58,038 nt of DNA from Treponema saccharophilum DSM 2985 (lineage in GTDB: Bacteria > Spirochaetota > Spirochaetia > Treponematales > Treponemataceae): positions 1 through 58,038 of the forward strand of contig NZ_AGRW01000025.1 in the NCBI RefSeq assembly GCF_000255555.1, read 5' to 3'. The translations under genes and the position numbers were made by a program. The notes beneath the pieces are model-generated. The model was not told the origin of the DNA, searched no databases, and saw only the letters and a list, made by a program, of their open reading frames with translations. Positions 42,087 to 49,425 of this stretch are shown piece by piece (positions within the stretch are counted from its first letter, which is position 1; each line of letters opens with the position of its first letter).

Positions 42087-42911
42087 TCAGCGCCCCTTCA
42101 TGTAATCCTGGACAATCCTGACGTTCGACTTGAACGAGAATTCGGGAAGCTCGAGCGAGATTATCTTCCACGCCTTCTCGACTTCCGCATAGGAACTTGC
42201 GACGCCGTTCAGGACGACGGTCTGCCCCTCCACCGTCACTCGGAAATCGTCAATCTTCACGTCGTACGTGAAGACGAGCATGTTCGCGATTTTCTGCCCG
42301 AGAAGGAGCATGTTCAGCCGCTCCTGCCCCGCCTTCTCGACTTCCGGGGTGATTTTCTCGCGCGCGTACGACGCGATTGCCGACGCCGCCGCATCGACGC
42401 CGCAGTTTCCGGAATTGATTATCATGTCATAGAGGAAATTGTCGTGTATCCTGAAATTGAAGAAGCTTCTGTGGAACCCGTACTGATGGCGGTCGGCGCC
42501 CCGCAAAACCTTGAGCGCGATTTTCTCGTCCATCTCGGGGCTGCTTCTCATAATACGCGCCGCACGCAGTTTTCTTTCTTCTATTATTCTGAACGAGACG
42601 CAGCTTTCTATATCCTTCAGCACGAGGAACGCCCCCCGCCCCGCAATCACGCAGTCGCCGTCCTCCGACTCGGAAAGAATCGCCGTGCGCAGATAGTAGA
42701 GATACTCGTCCTTGTCGCGCGACAGGCTCGCAAAAAAACCGGGTTTGAGCCCGTCGTACTTCGCGATGACGCTTTCCGGGCATCCCAGACTCCGCATCCG
42801 CTCCCTCAGGATTTTTTTCCCCACCAGGCGGAAACCGAATTTTTCGGAAAGCCTGACACATATGTCATCACCCGCAGACCCGAACTGCCGAGAAACAGTC
42901 ACAATCGCCAT
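42087..42911 (-). CDS. Cytidylate-kinase-like protein with a C-terminal BON-like domain
   Basis: A 274-aa protein. The first ~190 residues match the cytidylate-kinase-like family, with P-loop variant VSRQFGSAGDDI, IAGRGAFLVL and RIIEERKLRAARIM. In this family the substrate is usually unproven. The last ~70 residues (DFRVTVEGQTVVLNGVASSY...) resemble a BON-type domain, an unusual addition. GGAGG lies five bases before the ATG at 42911. Its stop is two bases before the start of the peptide-binding lipoprotein, so it heads the opp operon. Whether it regulates or modifies anything in the transporter cannot be told from sequence. Confidence 0.72.
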   Translation of the reverse strand: MAIVTVSRQFGSAGDDICVRLSEKFGFRLVGKKILRERMRSLGCPESVIAKYDGLKPGFFASLSRDKDEYLYYLRTAILSESEDGDCVIAGRGAFLVLKDIESCVSFRIIEERKLRAARIMRSSPEMDEKIALKVLRGADRHQYGFHRSFFNFRIHDNFLYDMIINSGNCGVDAAASAIASYAREKITPEVEKAGQERLNMLLLGQKIANMLVFTYDVKIDDFRVTVEGQTVVLNGVASSYAEVEKAWKIISLELPEFSFKSNVRIVQDYMKGR

Positions 42912-43050
42912 AAAACCTCCGCCGAAAGGAAAAATTGGATTTGCCCCGGAAACATCCGGCACGCCCGCCCTTCCGCACCAGAAATTTACCAAAAATCCCC
43001 CCCTTCGGAAACCCTGCCGCCCCATCCCGACCATGAGAACTTTCACATCT

Positions 43051-43234
43051 CCACGTTCCGCACGCGCTTGTGCCGACAAATCCGAACAGGAAACGCAGCA
43101 TTTTCCTCAAGCGCCGAACTCAGAACTCGTCTCGCCCATCAATCCGCGCACGCAAAAAAAGGGCGGAACCACGTTCCGCACGCGCTTGTGCCGACAAATC
43201 CGAACTTGGAACGCAGCATTCCCCCTCAAGCGCC
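43051..43234. repeat. Two 65-bp repeat copies with a 118-bp period
   Basis: Copies at 43051-43115 and 43169-43234 begin CCACGTTCCGCACGCGCTTG and run through CCGACAAATCCGAAC to CCTCAAGCGCC. They differ at only a handful of bases. Their spacing of 118 bp equals the period of the array at 57.5 kb, and the cores align (CGCACGC..TTG....CAA..CCGAAC..GGAAC). TTGT/ACAA can form a small stem. They fill the 346-bp gap upstream of the orphan gene at 43258; I see nothing else in that gap except a weak -10. Confidence 0.8.
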
Positions 43235-43257
43235 TGAATCTATGATAAAATACATTC

Positions 43258-43866
43258 ATGCACGACTTTGAAGAACCGCTCGAATTCGACGTATCATGCG
43301 AAATCATGATGCTTCTCTACGACCTGCTCACGCCGACAATAATGAAGGGAATCGACAGGGAATTCAGGAGGCAGAACAAGAACAACGCGAGCAACGACAT
43401 ACCAAAAGCAAAAATACTCCAGAAGATGCTTTCCATTAACATGGACAGAATCGAGGAGGACATGTACATAACCCCGGGCGAAAACGGAAGGACGTACCTC
43501 ACCGGGGAATGGCTCCTCCGCCCGCTCCTGTTCCGCGGGAAGATGATGCCCACGATATACGCGCTCAAAATCGCATTCGCCGAAAACGAGAACCTCAGGG
43601 ACAAGGAAATCGTATTCATCCCGAAAATGACGGGGCTCGAATTCAGGAAGACAAGATGGCGGGGAAAAACGTCCCTCCACACATCCTACAACCTCCCGAC
43701 AAGCGCGCTTGTCCGCGACCCGCTGAAGGATGACAACATCGAGCACGGAAAAAGGCAGAAATTCGGGCCGCCGCCGCTCATCATGTTTTTGTTCCGCATG
43801 ATTTTCTTCGTACGGTCGATTCCCGAGCGAATGAAGGCCCCCCGAGACAAAAAGCACGGCCAGTAG
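43258..43866 (+). CDS. Hypothetical protein, orphan
   Basis: A 202-aa protein that I cannot assign to a family. It has no signal peptide. A basic C-terminus follows a hydrophobic stretch near 173-186 (PLIMFLFRMIFFVRSIPE). The middle has charged helical segments and the phrase YITPGENGRTYLTGEWLL. Codon use matches the neighbouring genes, and a terminator follows it, so I believe it is real. There is no Shine-Dalgarno; TAAAAT ends six bases before the ATG, so it may be leaderless. It stands alone between a repeat pair and the suf operon. Confidence 0.6.
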   Translation: MHDFEEPLEFDVSCEIMMLLYDLLTPTIMKGIDREFRRQNKNNASNDIPKAKILQKMLSINMDRIEEDMYITPGENGRTYLTGEWLLRPLLFRGKMMPTIYALKIAFAENENLRDKEIVFIPKMTGLEFRKTRWRGKTSLHTSYNLPTSALVRDPLKDDNIEHGKRQKFGPPPLIMFLFRMIFFVRSIPERMKAPRDKKHGQ

Positions 43867-43879
43867 AGAAAATCCGTCA

Positions 43880-43931
43880 TGCCCGTAGTGCCGGGAACAA
43901 GTCCGACGACATTCCGCCCCGGGCATTTTTT
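43880..43931 (+). terminator. Intrinsic terminator after the orphan gene
   Basis: TGCCCG (43880-43885) pairs with CGGGCA (43920-43925) and is followed by six T. The ~34-base loop contains further pairing possibilities. It separates the orphan gene from the suf operon. Confidence 0.6.
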
Positions 43932-43983
43932 GCCGCGAAGCCCCGGCAGTGCAAAAACCCGCCGTTTTATCTCCGCCCGTTTT

Positions 43984-44085
43984 CCGATAGAATACGCATT
44001 GCATCTATCGGTGCAATTGAGTATCTTTCCGTTTACGGAAATCATTACCCACTTTTCTAATAGGCAATCTTGAAATCACATTCAA
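43984..44085 (+). promoter_or_regulatory. suf operon upstream region with three inverted repeats
   Basis: Upstream of sufC are CCGATAG/CTATCGG (43984-43990 with 44005-44011), TTTCCGT/ACGGAAA (44026-44041) and TTGAA-N6-TTCAA (44070-44085). TAGAAT at 43988 and TCTAAT at 44056 are possible -10 boxes; the latter lies 18 bp after TTTACG. An iron- or Fe-S-responsive regulator would be expected at a suf promoter. Which of these repeats is an operator cannot be decided. GGAGG lies at 44090-44094, seven bases before the sufC ATG. Confidence 0.45.
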
Positions 44086-44101
44086 ATTCGGAGGCACGAC
44101 A

Positions 44102-44854
44102 ATGAGTCTTTTGGACGTAAATACACTTTCTGTTGACATATCGCTCGGCGATGGGAACAAGCGCGTTCTCGACGGCGTGAGCCTTTCTGTAAATCCAGGG
44201 GAGACGCACGTCCTCATGGGGCCGAACGGCGCCGGAAAATCGACGCTCGGATACACGCTCATGGGGAACCCGCGCTACACGGTCGCAGGCGGAAGCATCG
44301 TCTTCGACGGGGAAGACATCACGGCATTGGGCGCCGACAAGCGGGCGGCGAAAGGGCTTTTCCTCAGCTTCCAGCAGCCGCTTGAGGTTCCGGGCATCTC
44401 GCTCGAATCGTTCATCAGGAATTCGCTCCAGCAGCGGACGGGCGAGCGCGTCAAGCTCTTCCAGTTCCAGAAGGAGCTGAAGGCGACGATGCAGCTCCTG
44501 AACATGGACGAAAGCTACGCCGGACGCGACCTCAACGTGGGGTTCTCCGGCGGCGAGCGGAAGAAGAGCGAGATTCTCCAGCTCCTCATGCTCAAGCCGA
44601 AGCTCGCGATTCTGGACGAGACGGACTCGGGGCTTGACGTGGACGCGGTGCGCACCGTGTCGAAGGGAATCGAGGAGTACCAGAAGCGGCAGAACGGCGC
44701 GCTCATCATCATCACGCACTCGACGAAAATCCTTGAGAGCCTCCATGTCGACAAAACGCATGTCCTCGTGAAAGGAAAAATCATCAAGGAAGGCGACGGC
44801 TCGCTCGTGGAGAGCATAAACGAGAGCGGCTTCGAGCAGTTCCTGGACGCGTGA
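44102..44854 (+). CDS. sufC: Fe-S assembly ATPase SufC
   Basis: SufC is the soluble ABC ATPase of the SufBCD scaffold complex. The 250-aa protein has Walker A GPNGAGKST at 40-48, Q-loop FLSFQQPLEVPG, signature FSGGERKKSEI and Walker B LAILDETDSGLDVDAV, with the histidine in ITHSTK. It is the first gene of the operon sufC-sufB-cupin-sufD-small exported protein; sufB follows after 12 bp with GAGGGG in the gap. Confidence 0.97.
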   Translation: MSLLDVNTLSVDISLGDGNKRVLDGVSLSVNPGETHVLMGPNGAGKSTLGYTLMGNPRYTVAGGSIVFDGEDITALGADKRAAKGLFLSFQQPLEVPGISLESFIRNSLQQRTGERVKLFQFQKELKATMQLLNMDESYAGRDLNVGFSGGERKKSEILQLLMLKPKLAILDETDSGLDVDAVRTVSKGIEEYQKRQNGALIIITHSTKILESLHVDKTHVLVKGKIIKEGDGSLVESINESGFEQFLDA

Positions 44855-44866
44855 GAGGGGAACACT

Positions 44867-46270
44867 ATGGCAGAAAAGCAGGACATAAAGAGCATGGCGG
44901 ACTCTCCCTACGACTTCCGCTATGAGGAGAAGGGATTCTACAGGAACGAGGCGGGCTTGACGGCGGAAATCGTCGCGAAGCTCTCCGACGACAAGAACGA
45001 CCCGGAATGGATGAGGGAATTCCGCCAGAACGCGCTCAAAATCTACAACGAGCTGAAAGTTCCCGAGTGGGGGCCGGACATTTCGGGCCTGAACATCGAG
45101 GAAATCGCGACGTATGTGCGCCCGAACACGAAGATGCAGGGAAAGTGGGAGGACGTCCCCGACGACATAAAGGAGACGTTCGAGAAGCTCGGCATTCCCG
45201 AGGCGGAGCGGACAAGCCTTGCGGGCGTGGGCGCGCAGTACGACTCGGAGCTCGTCTACCACAACCTTCAGGACGAGGTGGCAAAACAGGGCGTCATCTA
45301 CACGGATTTTGAAAGCTCCCTCCGCGGAGAGTACGCCGACATGGTGAGGGAGCACTTCATGCAGCTCGTCAAGCCGGACGACCACAAGTTCGCGGCGCTG
45401 CACGGGGCGGTCTGGTCGGGCGGCTCGTTCGTCTACGTCCCCAAGGGCGTGAAGGTGGAGGTTCCGCTCCAGTCGTACTTCCGCCTGAACGCCAAGGGCG
45501 CGGGACAGTTCGAGCACACGCTCATCATCGTCGACGAGGGCGCGGACGTGCACTTCATCGAGGGATGCTCGGCGCCGAAGTACAACGTCGCGAACCTTCA
45601 CGCCGGCTGCGTGGAGCTGTATGTGAAGAAGAACGCCCACCTTCGGTATTCCACGGTGGAGAACTGGTCGAAGAACATGTACAACCTCAACACGAAGAGG
45701 GCGCGCGTGGAGGAAGGCGGCTCAATCGAATGGGTCTCAGGCTCTTTCGGAAGCCACATCTCCTACCTCTACCCCCAAAGCGACCTCATCGGGCGCGGTG
45801 CGCGGGCGGAATTCACGGGGGTCACGTTCGCCGGCGAGGGGCAGAACCTCGACACGGGCGCGAAGATGGTGCACATCGCCCCGAACACGACGAGCGTCAT
45901 CACCACAAAGTCGCTCTCGAAGTCGGGCGGAGTCTCCACCTACCGGAGCGCGATATATATCGGGAAGGAGGCTAAGGGAAGCCGCGCGAGCGTGTCCTGC
46001 GAAAGCCTCATGCTCGACAACATCTCCCGGAGCGACACCGTTCCAGCAATGGACATCCACACGGACGACTGCGACGTGGGCCACGAGGCGAAAATCGGGC
46101 GCATCTCCAACGACGCGGTGTTCTACCTCATGAGCCGCGGAATCTCGGAGGAGGAGGCGCGGGCGATGATTGTCTCGGGCTTCGCGAACCCCGTCTCCAA
46201 GGAGCTTCCCCTCGAATATGCGGTCGAGATGAACAACCTCATCAGGCTTGAAATGAAGGGAGGTCTTTGA
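44867..46270 (+). CDS. sufB: Fe-S cluster assembly scaffold SufB
   Basis: SufB carries the nascent cluster in the SufBC2D complex. The 467-aa protein has the full family length. It shows the beta-helix core with AALHGAVWSGGSFVYVPKGV, VDEGADVHFIEGCSAP with the conserved cysteine, RYSTVENWSKNMYNL and the C-terminal FYLMSRGISEEEARAMIVSGF. Its stop codon overlaps the ATG of the cupin gene (TGATG), so the two are translationally coupled. Confidence 0.97.
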   Translation: MAEKQDIKSMADSPYDFRYEEKGFYRNEAGLTAEIVAKLSDDKNDPEWMREFRQNALKIYNELKVPEWGPDISGLNIEEIATYVRPNTKMQGKWEDVPDDIKETFEKLGIPEAERTSLAGVGAQYDSELVYHNLQDEVAKQGVIYTDFESSLRGEYADMVREHFMQLVKPDDHKFAALHGAVWSGGSFVYVPKGVKVEVPLQSYFRLNAKGAGQFEHTLIIVDEGADVHFIEGCSAPKYNVANLHAGCVELYVKKNAHLRYSTVENWSKNMYNLNTKRARVEEGGSIEWVSGSFGSHISYLYPQSDLIGRGARAEFTGVTFAGEGQNLDTGAKMVHIAPNTTSVITTKSLSKSGGVSTYRSAIYIGKEAKGSRASVSCESLMLDNISRSDTVPAMDIHTDDCDVGHEAKIGRISNDAVFYLMSRGISEEEARAMIVSGFANPVSKELPLEYAVEMNNLIRLEMKGGL

Positions 46271-46608
46271 TGAAAAACGACAGATGGGTATTCCACGACG
46301 AAGCGAAGGCGGCGGACGGCGGCGAAGGCGTCACGAGGCGCGTCCTCGCGTACAGCGACAGCCTCATGTGCGTCGAGAACACGTTCGAGGCGGGCGCAAT
46401 CGGAAAGCTCCACAGCCATCCGCACACGCAGATAACGTACGTCGTCAGCGGCGCGTTCGAGTTCGAAATCGGCGGCGTGAAAAAAACGGTACGCGCGGGC
46501 GACTCGATGCTCAAAACGGACGGCGTCGTCCACGGATGCAGATGTCTCGAGGCGGGAATCCTGCTCGACATATTCAATCCGTACAGGAACGATTTCGTCG
46601 AGGACTGA
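46270..46608 (+). CDS. Small cupin protein within the suf operon
   Basis: A 112-aa single cupin barrel. Motif 1 reads GKLHSHPHTQITYVVSG, with two histidines, a glutamine in place of the usual glutamate, and a third histidine before them. Motif 2 reads GDSMLKTDGVVHGCRC with a further histidine. These are plausible metal ligands. GGAGG lies inside the end of sufB, six bases before the ATG. The position between sufB and sufD suggests a role linked to Fe-S assembly or iron or sulfur handling, but the substrate is unknown and many such cupins are generic. Confidence 0.85.
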   Translation: MKNDRWVFHDEAKAADGGEGVTRRVLAYSDSLMCVENTFEAGAIGKLHSHPHTQITYVVSGAFEFEIGGVKKTVRAGDSMLKTDGVVHGCRCLEAGILLDIFNPYRNDFVED

Positions 46609-46629
46609 CGCTCCAACAAGGAAAGAAAA

Positions 46630-47583
46630 ATGAGGGAAAAACTTACATTCAACGAGATAAACAAAAGCCCGTGCCTCACATGGAACTGGCTCAAGATGAA
46701 CCGCGCCTCGCTTGAAGTGGAGGCGGACGCCGAGGCGGAAGGCGGGAAACGGGAAATAAAGGCGACGAAGAAAGGCGAGACGGTGCGGATTCCGCTTGCG
46801 TTCGATGACGGAAAGAGATACGAGCACGAGCAGGTCGTCACGGCGGAGGAGAATTCCGAAATAACCGTCATAATCGACTACACGTCCGACGCGGGCGCGG
46901 GCGGATTCTCATCCGTAAAAACGCGGCTCGTGGCAAAGCCGTACTCGAAAATCCACCTGGTGAAGGTCAACATGCTCGGGCAGGGATTCGTGCAGATTGA
47001 CGACACGGACGGAGAGTGCGCCGACAACGCGGAAATCAGCGTCACGCAGATTGAGCTCGGCGGCGCGAAAACATACGCGCAGGTCAAGAACGAGCTGAAA
47101 GGCTTCGCATCCTCGTTCAAAAGCAGCACGGCGTACATCACCGCAGGGACGCAGCTGCTCGACATGAACTACGTCGTGAACCACACGGGGCACAAAACCG
47201 ACACAAAAATGGTCGTCAAGGGAACAGTGTCCGGCGCGGCGCAGAAAACATACCGCGGCACCATCGACTTCAAGCGCGGATGCGCGGAGGCAACCGGCGA
47301 CGAACAGGAGGAGACGCTCCTCCTCTCCCCGGCAGCCGTCAACAAGTCGATTCCGATGATTCTCTGCGACGAGGAGAACGTCTCGGGAACTCACGGAGCG
47401 ACGCTCGGAAAAATCGGCGCGGAGGAGCTTTTCTACTTCCAGAGCCGCGGAATCAGCGCGGAGACAGCGGAGAAAATCCTCTCCTGCGCGAAGGTCATGA
47501 GCGTCGCCTCGGAAATCCCGGACGAGGAGCTGAGGAGCAGAATCGGCGCGTTCATCGGCGCGGACGAAGAGAGCGGACGATGA
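46630..47583 (+). CDS. sufD: Fe-S cluster assembly protein SufD
   Basis: SufD pairs with SufB and SufC. The 317-aa protein is shorter than E. coli SufD (423 aa) and lacks much of the N-terminal helical domain. It keeps the beta-helix core (GFSSVKTRLVAKPYSKIHLVK, LLDMNYVVNHTGHKTDTKMV, GTIDFKRGC) and the C-terminal ELFYFQSRGISAETAEKIL. It follows the cupin gene by 21 bp (AAGGAAAG in the gap) and overlaps the next gene by four bases. Confidence 0.93.
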   Translation: MREKLTFNEINKSPCLTWNWLKMNRASLEVEADAEAEGGKREIKATKKGETVRIPLAFDDGKRYEHEQVVTAEENSEITVIIDYTSDAGAGGFSSVKTRLVAKPYSKIHLVKVNMLGQGFVQIDDTDGECADNAEISVTQIELGGAKTYAQVKNELKGFASSFKSSTAYITAGTQLLDMNYVVNHTGHKTDTKMVVKGTVSGAAQKTYRGTIDFKRGCAEATGDEQEETLLLSPAAVNKSIPMILCDEENVSGTHGATLGKIGAEELFYFQSRGISAETAEKILSCAKVMSVASEIPDEELRSRIGAFIGADEESGR

Positions 47584-47990
47584 GGACGGGCGCGCTGGCG
47601 GCGGTTCTCGTGACGCTCGTCGCATTCGAGGGGGTGCGGGCCGCCCGCTCCGCTTCGGAACGCAAGAGCGAGACGGAAAAAATCGACTTCACCGTTCGGC
47701 GCGGCACGGACGGATGGACCGACTGCGGGAAATTCACCGCCGCCGAAAAATTGACGAGCATAAGCGCGAAAGGGCTTCCCGAAGGCGCGGAAATCTCGCT
47801 GGCGAAAGACGGCGGCGCGAAGGCCGAGAAAATTCAGGAAGTTCCGGGAAAAAGCGCGATTTTCAGGACGGACGCGGGCGAAGAATACACCGTCTCCGTC
47901 CGAATCCCCGTACCCGAGACATCGGACAGGGGCATTTCCATCAAGGCATACCGCGCAAAAAAATCCGACGGCACGGGCGCCGGTTCATGA
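47580..47990 (+). CDS. Small exported protein at the end of the suf operon
   Basis: A 136-aa protein with a likely signal peptide (about 1-21, ending VRAARS) and a soluble remainder with no motif I recognise. Its start codon overlaps the sufD stop (ATGA), which indicates translational coupling. An open frame continues upstream within sufD but that is a shadow. Why an exported protein should be coupled to a cytoplasmic Fe-S scaffold is not clear. It is the last gene before a terminator. Confidence 0.6.
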   Translation: MRTGALAAVLVTLVAFEGVRAARSASERKSETEKIDFTVRRGTDGWTDCGKFTAAEKLTSISAKGLPEGAEISLAKDGGAKAEKIQEVPGKSAIFRTDAGEEYTVSVRIPVPETSDRGISIKAYRAKKSDGTGAGS

Positions 47991-47997
47991 ATAAACT

Positions 47998-48023
47998 TGT
48001 TCGGAACATTCAGTTTCCGAACA
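47998..48023. repeat. Hairpin element TGTTCGGAA/TTCCGAACA
   Basis: A perfect nine-base inverted repeat with an eight-base loop (CATTCAGT) directly follows the last suf-operon gene. A closely similar element, in the opposite orientation, lies upstream of sufU (56954-56987); both share the arm TGTTCGGAA and loop bases resembling TCAG. Confidence 0.6.
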
Positions 48024-48058
48024 GGACCAATGATGTTCCGGGCAGCCCCGGAAAAAGA

Positions 48059-48102
48059 AAAATCCCCCGGCAGCCGGTTCTCTCGACCATCGGGGGATTT
48101 TT
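48059..48102. terminator. Bidirectional terminator between the suf operon and glsB-like gene
   Basis: AATCCCCCG (48061-48069) pairs with CGGGGGATT (48091-48099) around a 21-base loop, with T on the right and A on the left, so it can stop both converging transcripts. Confidence 0.8.
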
Positions 48103-48113
48103 TCACGGAAAGG

Positions 48114-48362
48114 CTACCGCCGTCTTCCGAAAATCAGGTTGACTATAAAAATCACGATGCACGCGCCGATAAGGTCGAAGACGAGCGCCATCACAAGCCC
48201 GCCGCTCATGCCGAGTTTCTGCGCGATGAAGCCGCCGAGCGCCGAGCCGACGATTCCGCACGCTATGCACCCGAGAAGCGACATGCTCCTCCCCATTATG
48301 ATTCCTGCCACCGCGCCGACGACGGCGCCAATAACGATTACGATAAGAATTCCTGTCACCAT
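48114..48362 (-). CDS. GlsB/YeaQ/YmgE family small membrane protein
   Basis: An 82-aa hydrophobic protein with three predicted helices and the family glycine patterns IGAVVGAVAGIIMGR and GIVGSALGGFIAQKLG. The family is often labelled transglycosylase-associated, but its function is unproven; some members are stress-induced. It lies 12 bp after the nitroreductase gene on the same strand, with GAGGGGA upstream of the ATG. Confidence 0.88.
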   Translation of the reverse strand: MVTGILIVIVIGAVVGAVAGIIMGRSMSLLGCIACGIVGSALGGFIAQKLGMSGGLVMALVFDLIGACIVIFIVNLIFGRRR

Positions 48363-48374
48363 AAAACAATCCCC

Positions 48375-48932
48375 TCACATAAAATGGGCTATATCGGAAA
48401 GAGCCTTCCGCGGGGGCTTCTTCGCCTCCCCGTCCCGGACTCCGACGGAAATCACGGCACACACTTCCTCGTCCGCGGGAATGCAGAGCGATTTCCTGAG
48501 CGCAGCTGAATCGCGGAGCCCCATGATAAGCGTGTCCAGACCGGCATCGCGCGCCTTCAGAAGAAGAAGCGAGTCGGAAAGCCCCAAATCATACGCGCCC
48601 CAGCAGTTTCCGAGCTCGTTGTCGGCGACTTTCTTCCCGTCAACGTCGCTGAACCCGGACGTATCCTTCACGAACGCGCTCACGATAAGGGCAACGGCGT
48701 TGTCGCACTTGGGACGGTTCCGCTCCACGAGGGAATCGCGCACCTCCGCGATTTTCTCCGCGGAAACGGCAACGTAATACCGGTGCGTCTGCGAATTTTT
48801 CCAGCTCGGCGCGCTCTCGCCCACGAAACCGATGATTTCCTCAAGCTTCGCGCGGACATCATCAGCGGAAAGCGCCGAATCCGCGTAATGGCGGACGCTG
48901 CGCCTCATTCCGGCGACTTCATCCAATGTCAT
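48375..48932 (-). CDS. Nitroreductase family protein
   Basis: A 185-aa FMN-dependent oxidoreductase of the nitroreductase fold. The N-terminus RRSVRHYADSALSADDVRAKL is the FMN-binding start of the family, followed by PSWKNSQTHRYYV and the C-terminal AVISVGVRDGEAKKPPRKAL. The physiological substrate is unknown. I start at 48932, with GAGGAGG six bases upstream. An extended -10 (TGC-TACTAT) at 48974-48979 on the minus strand is a likely promoter. It is followed by the glsB-like gene. Confidence 0.88.
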   Translation of the reverse strand: MTLDEVAGMRRSVRHYADSALSADDVRAKLEEIIGFVGESAPSWKNSQTHRYYVAVSAEKIAEVRDSLVERNRPKCDNAVALIVSAFVKDTSGFSDVDGKKVADNELGNCWGAYDLGLSDSLLLLKARDAGLDTLIMGLRDSAALRKSLCIPADEEVCAVISVGVRDGEAKKPPRKALSDIAHFM

Positions 48933-48959
48933 GTTTTCCTCCTCATTTTGAACCATCAA

Positions 48960-49425
48960 AAAAAGCTGCTTGAATAGTAGCAGAATTCAAAAGAATTTTC
49001 CTCGAAAAAAAATCAGCACATTGTCTGCATATTCTGAATGCCGAATTTTTTATTTTTAGGCTATGTCCGTAAAAACGGTTGATTTAAATTTTGTCATATG
49101 AAAATCGGATTTATCATCCCGCGTTTTCATTCAAAAGAGATTCCGTTAGGAATCTCAAATCCGTGTGACAATCTCTAAAAATGTCGACAGAAACATGTAT
49201 CCACCGAAAATCCGGACAGAGCCTATTTTTATTGGACCGCTCTGTCTATGGATGGCGGAAAACGGTCATTGAGCTTGTCGGAATGGCAGTTTGCCTCTTT
49301 TTATGAATGTTTTCGCCTGCGCTCAACCGCCTTATTCCGATGATGAACCACAGAATGCCCGAACCCCGACATTCGGGCCACATATATTTCCGGAAGATTT
49401 TCGGGCACAGCCTGCTTTGCTCTCC
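48960..49425. other. 466-bp AT-richer intergenic region with several hairpins
   Basis: I find no gene here. It is visibly more AT-rich than the surroundings. It contains CCGT/ACGG around four A (near 49068-49079), a perfect GAGATTCC/GGAATCTC with a four-base loop (49137-49156) and GACAGAG/CTCTGTC (49215-49246). The left end holds the nitroreductase promoter. The right end (49300-49425) may contain eroded coding sequence from the family of the next gene, but I cannot show that. Confidence 0.4.
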
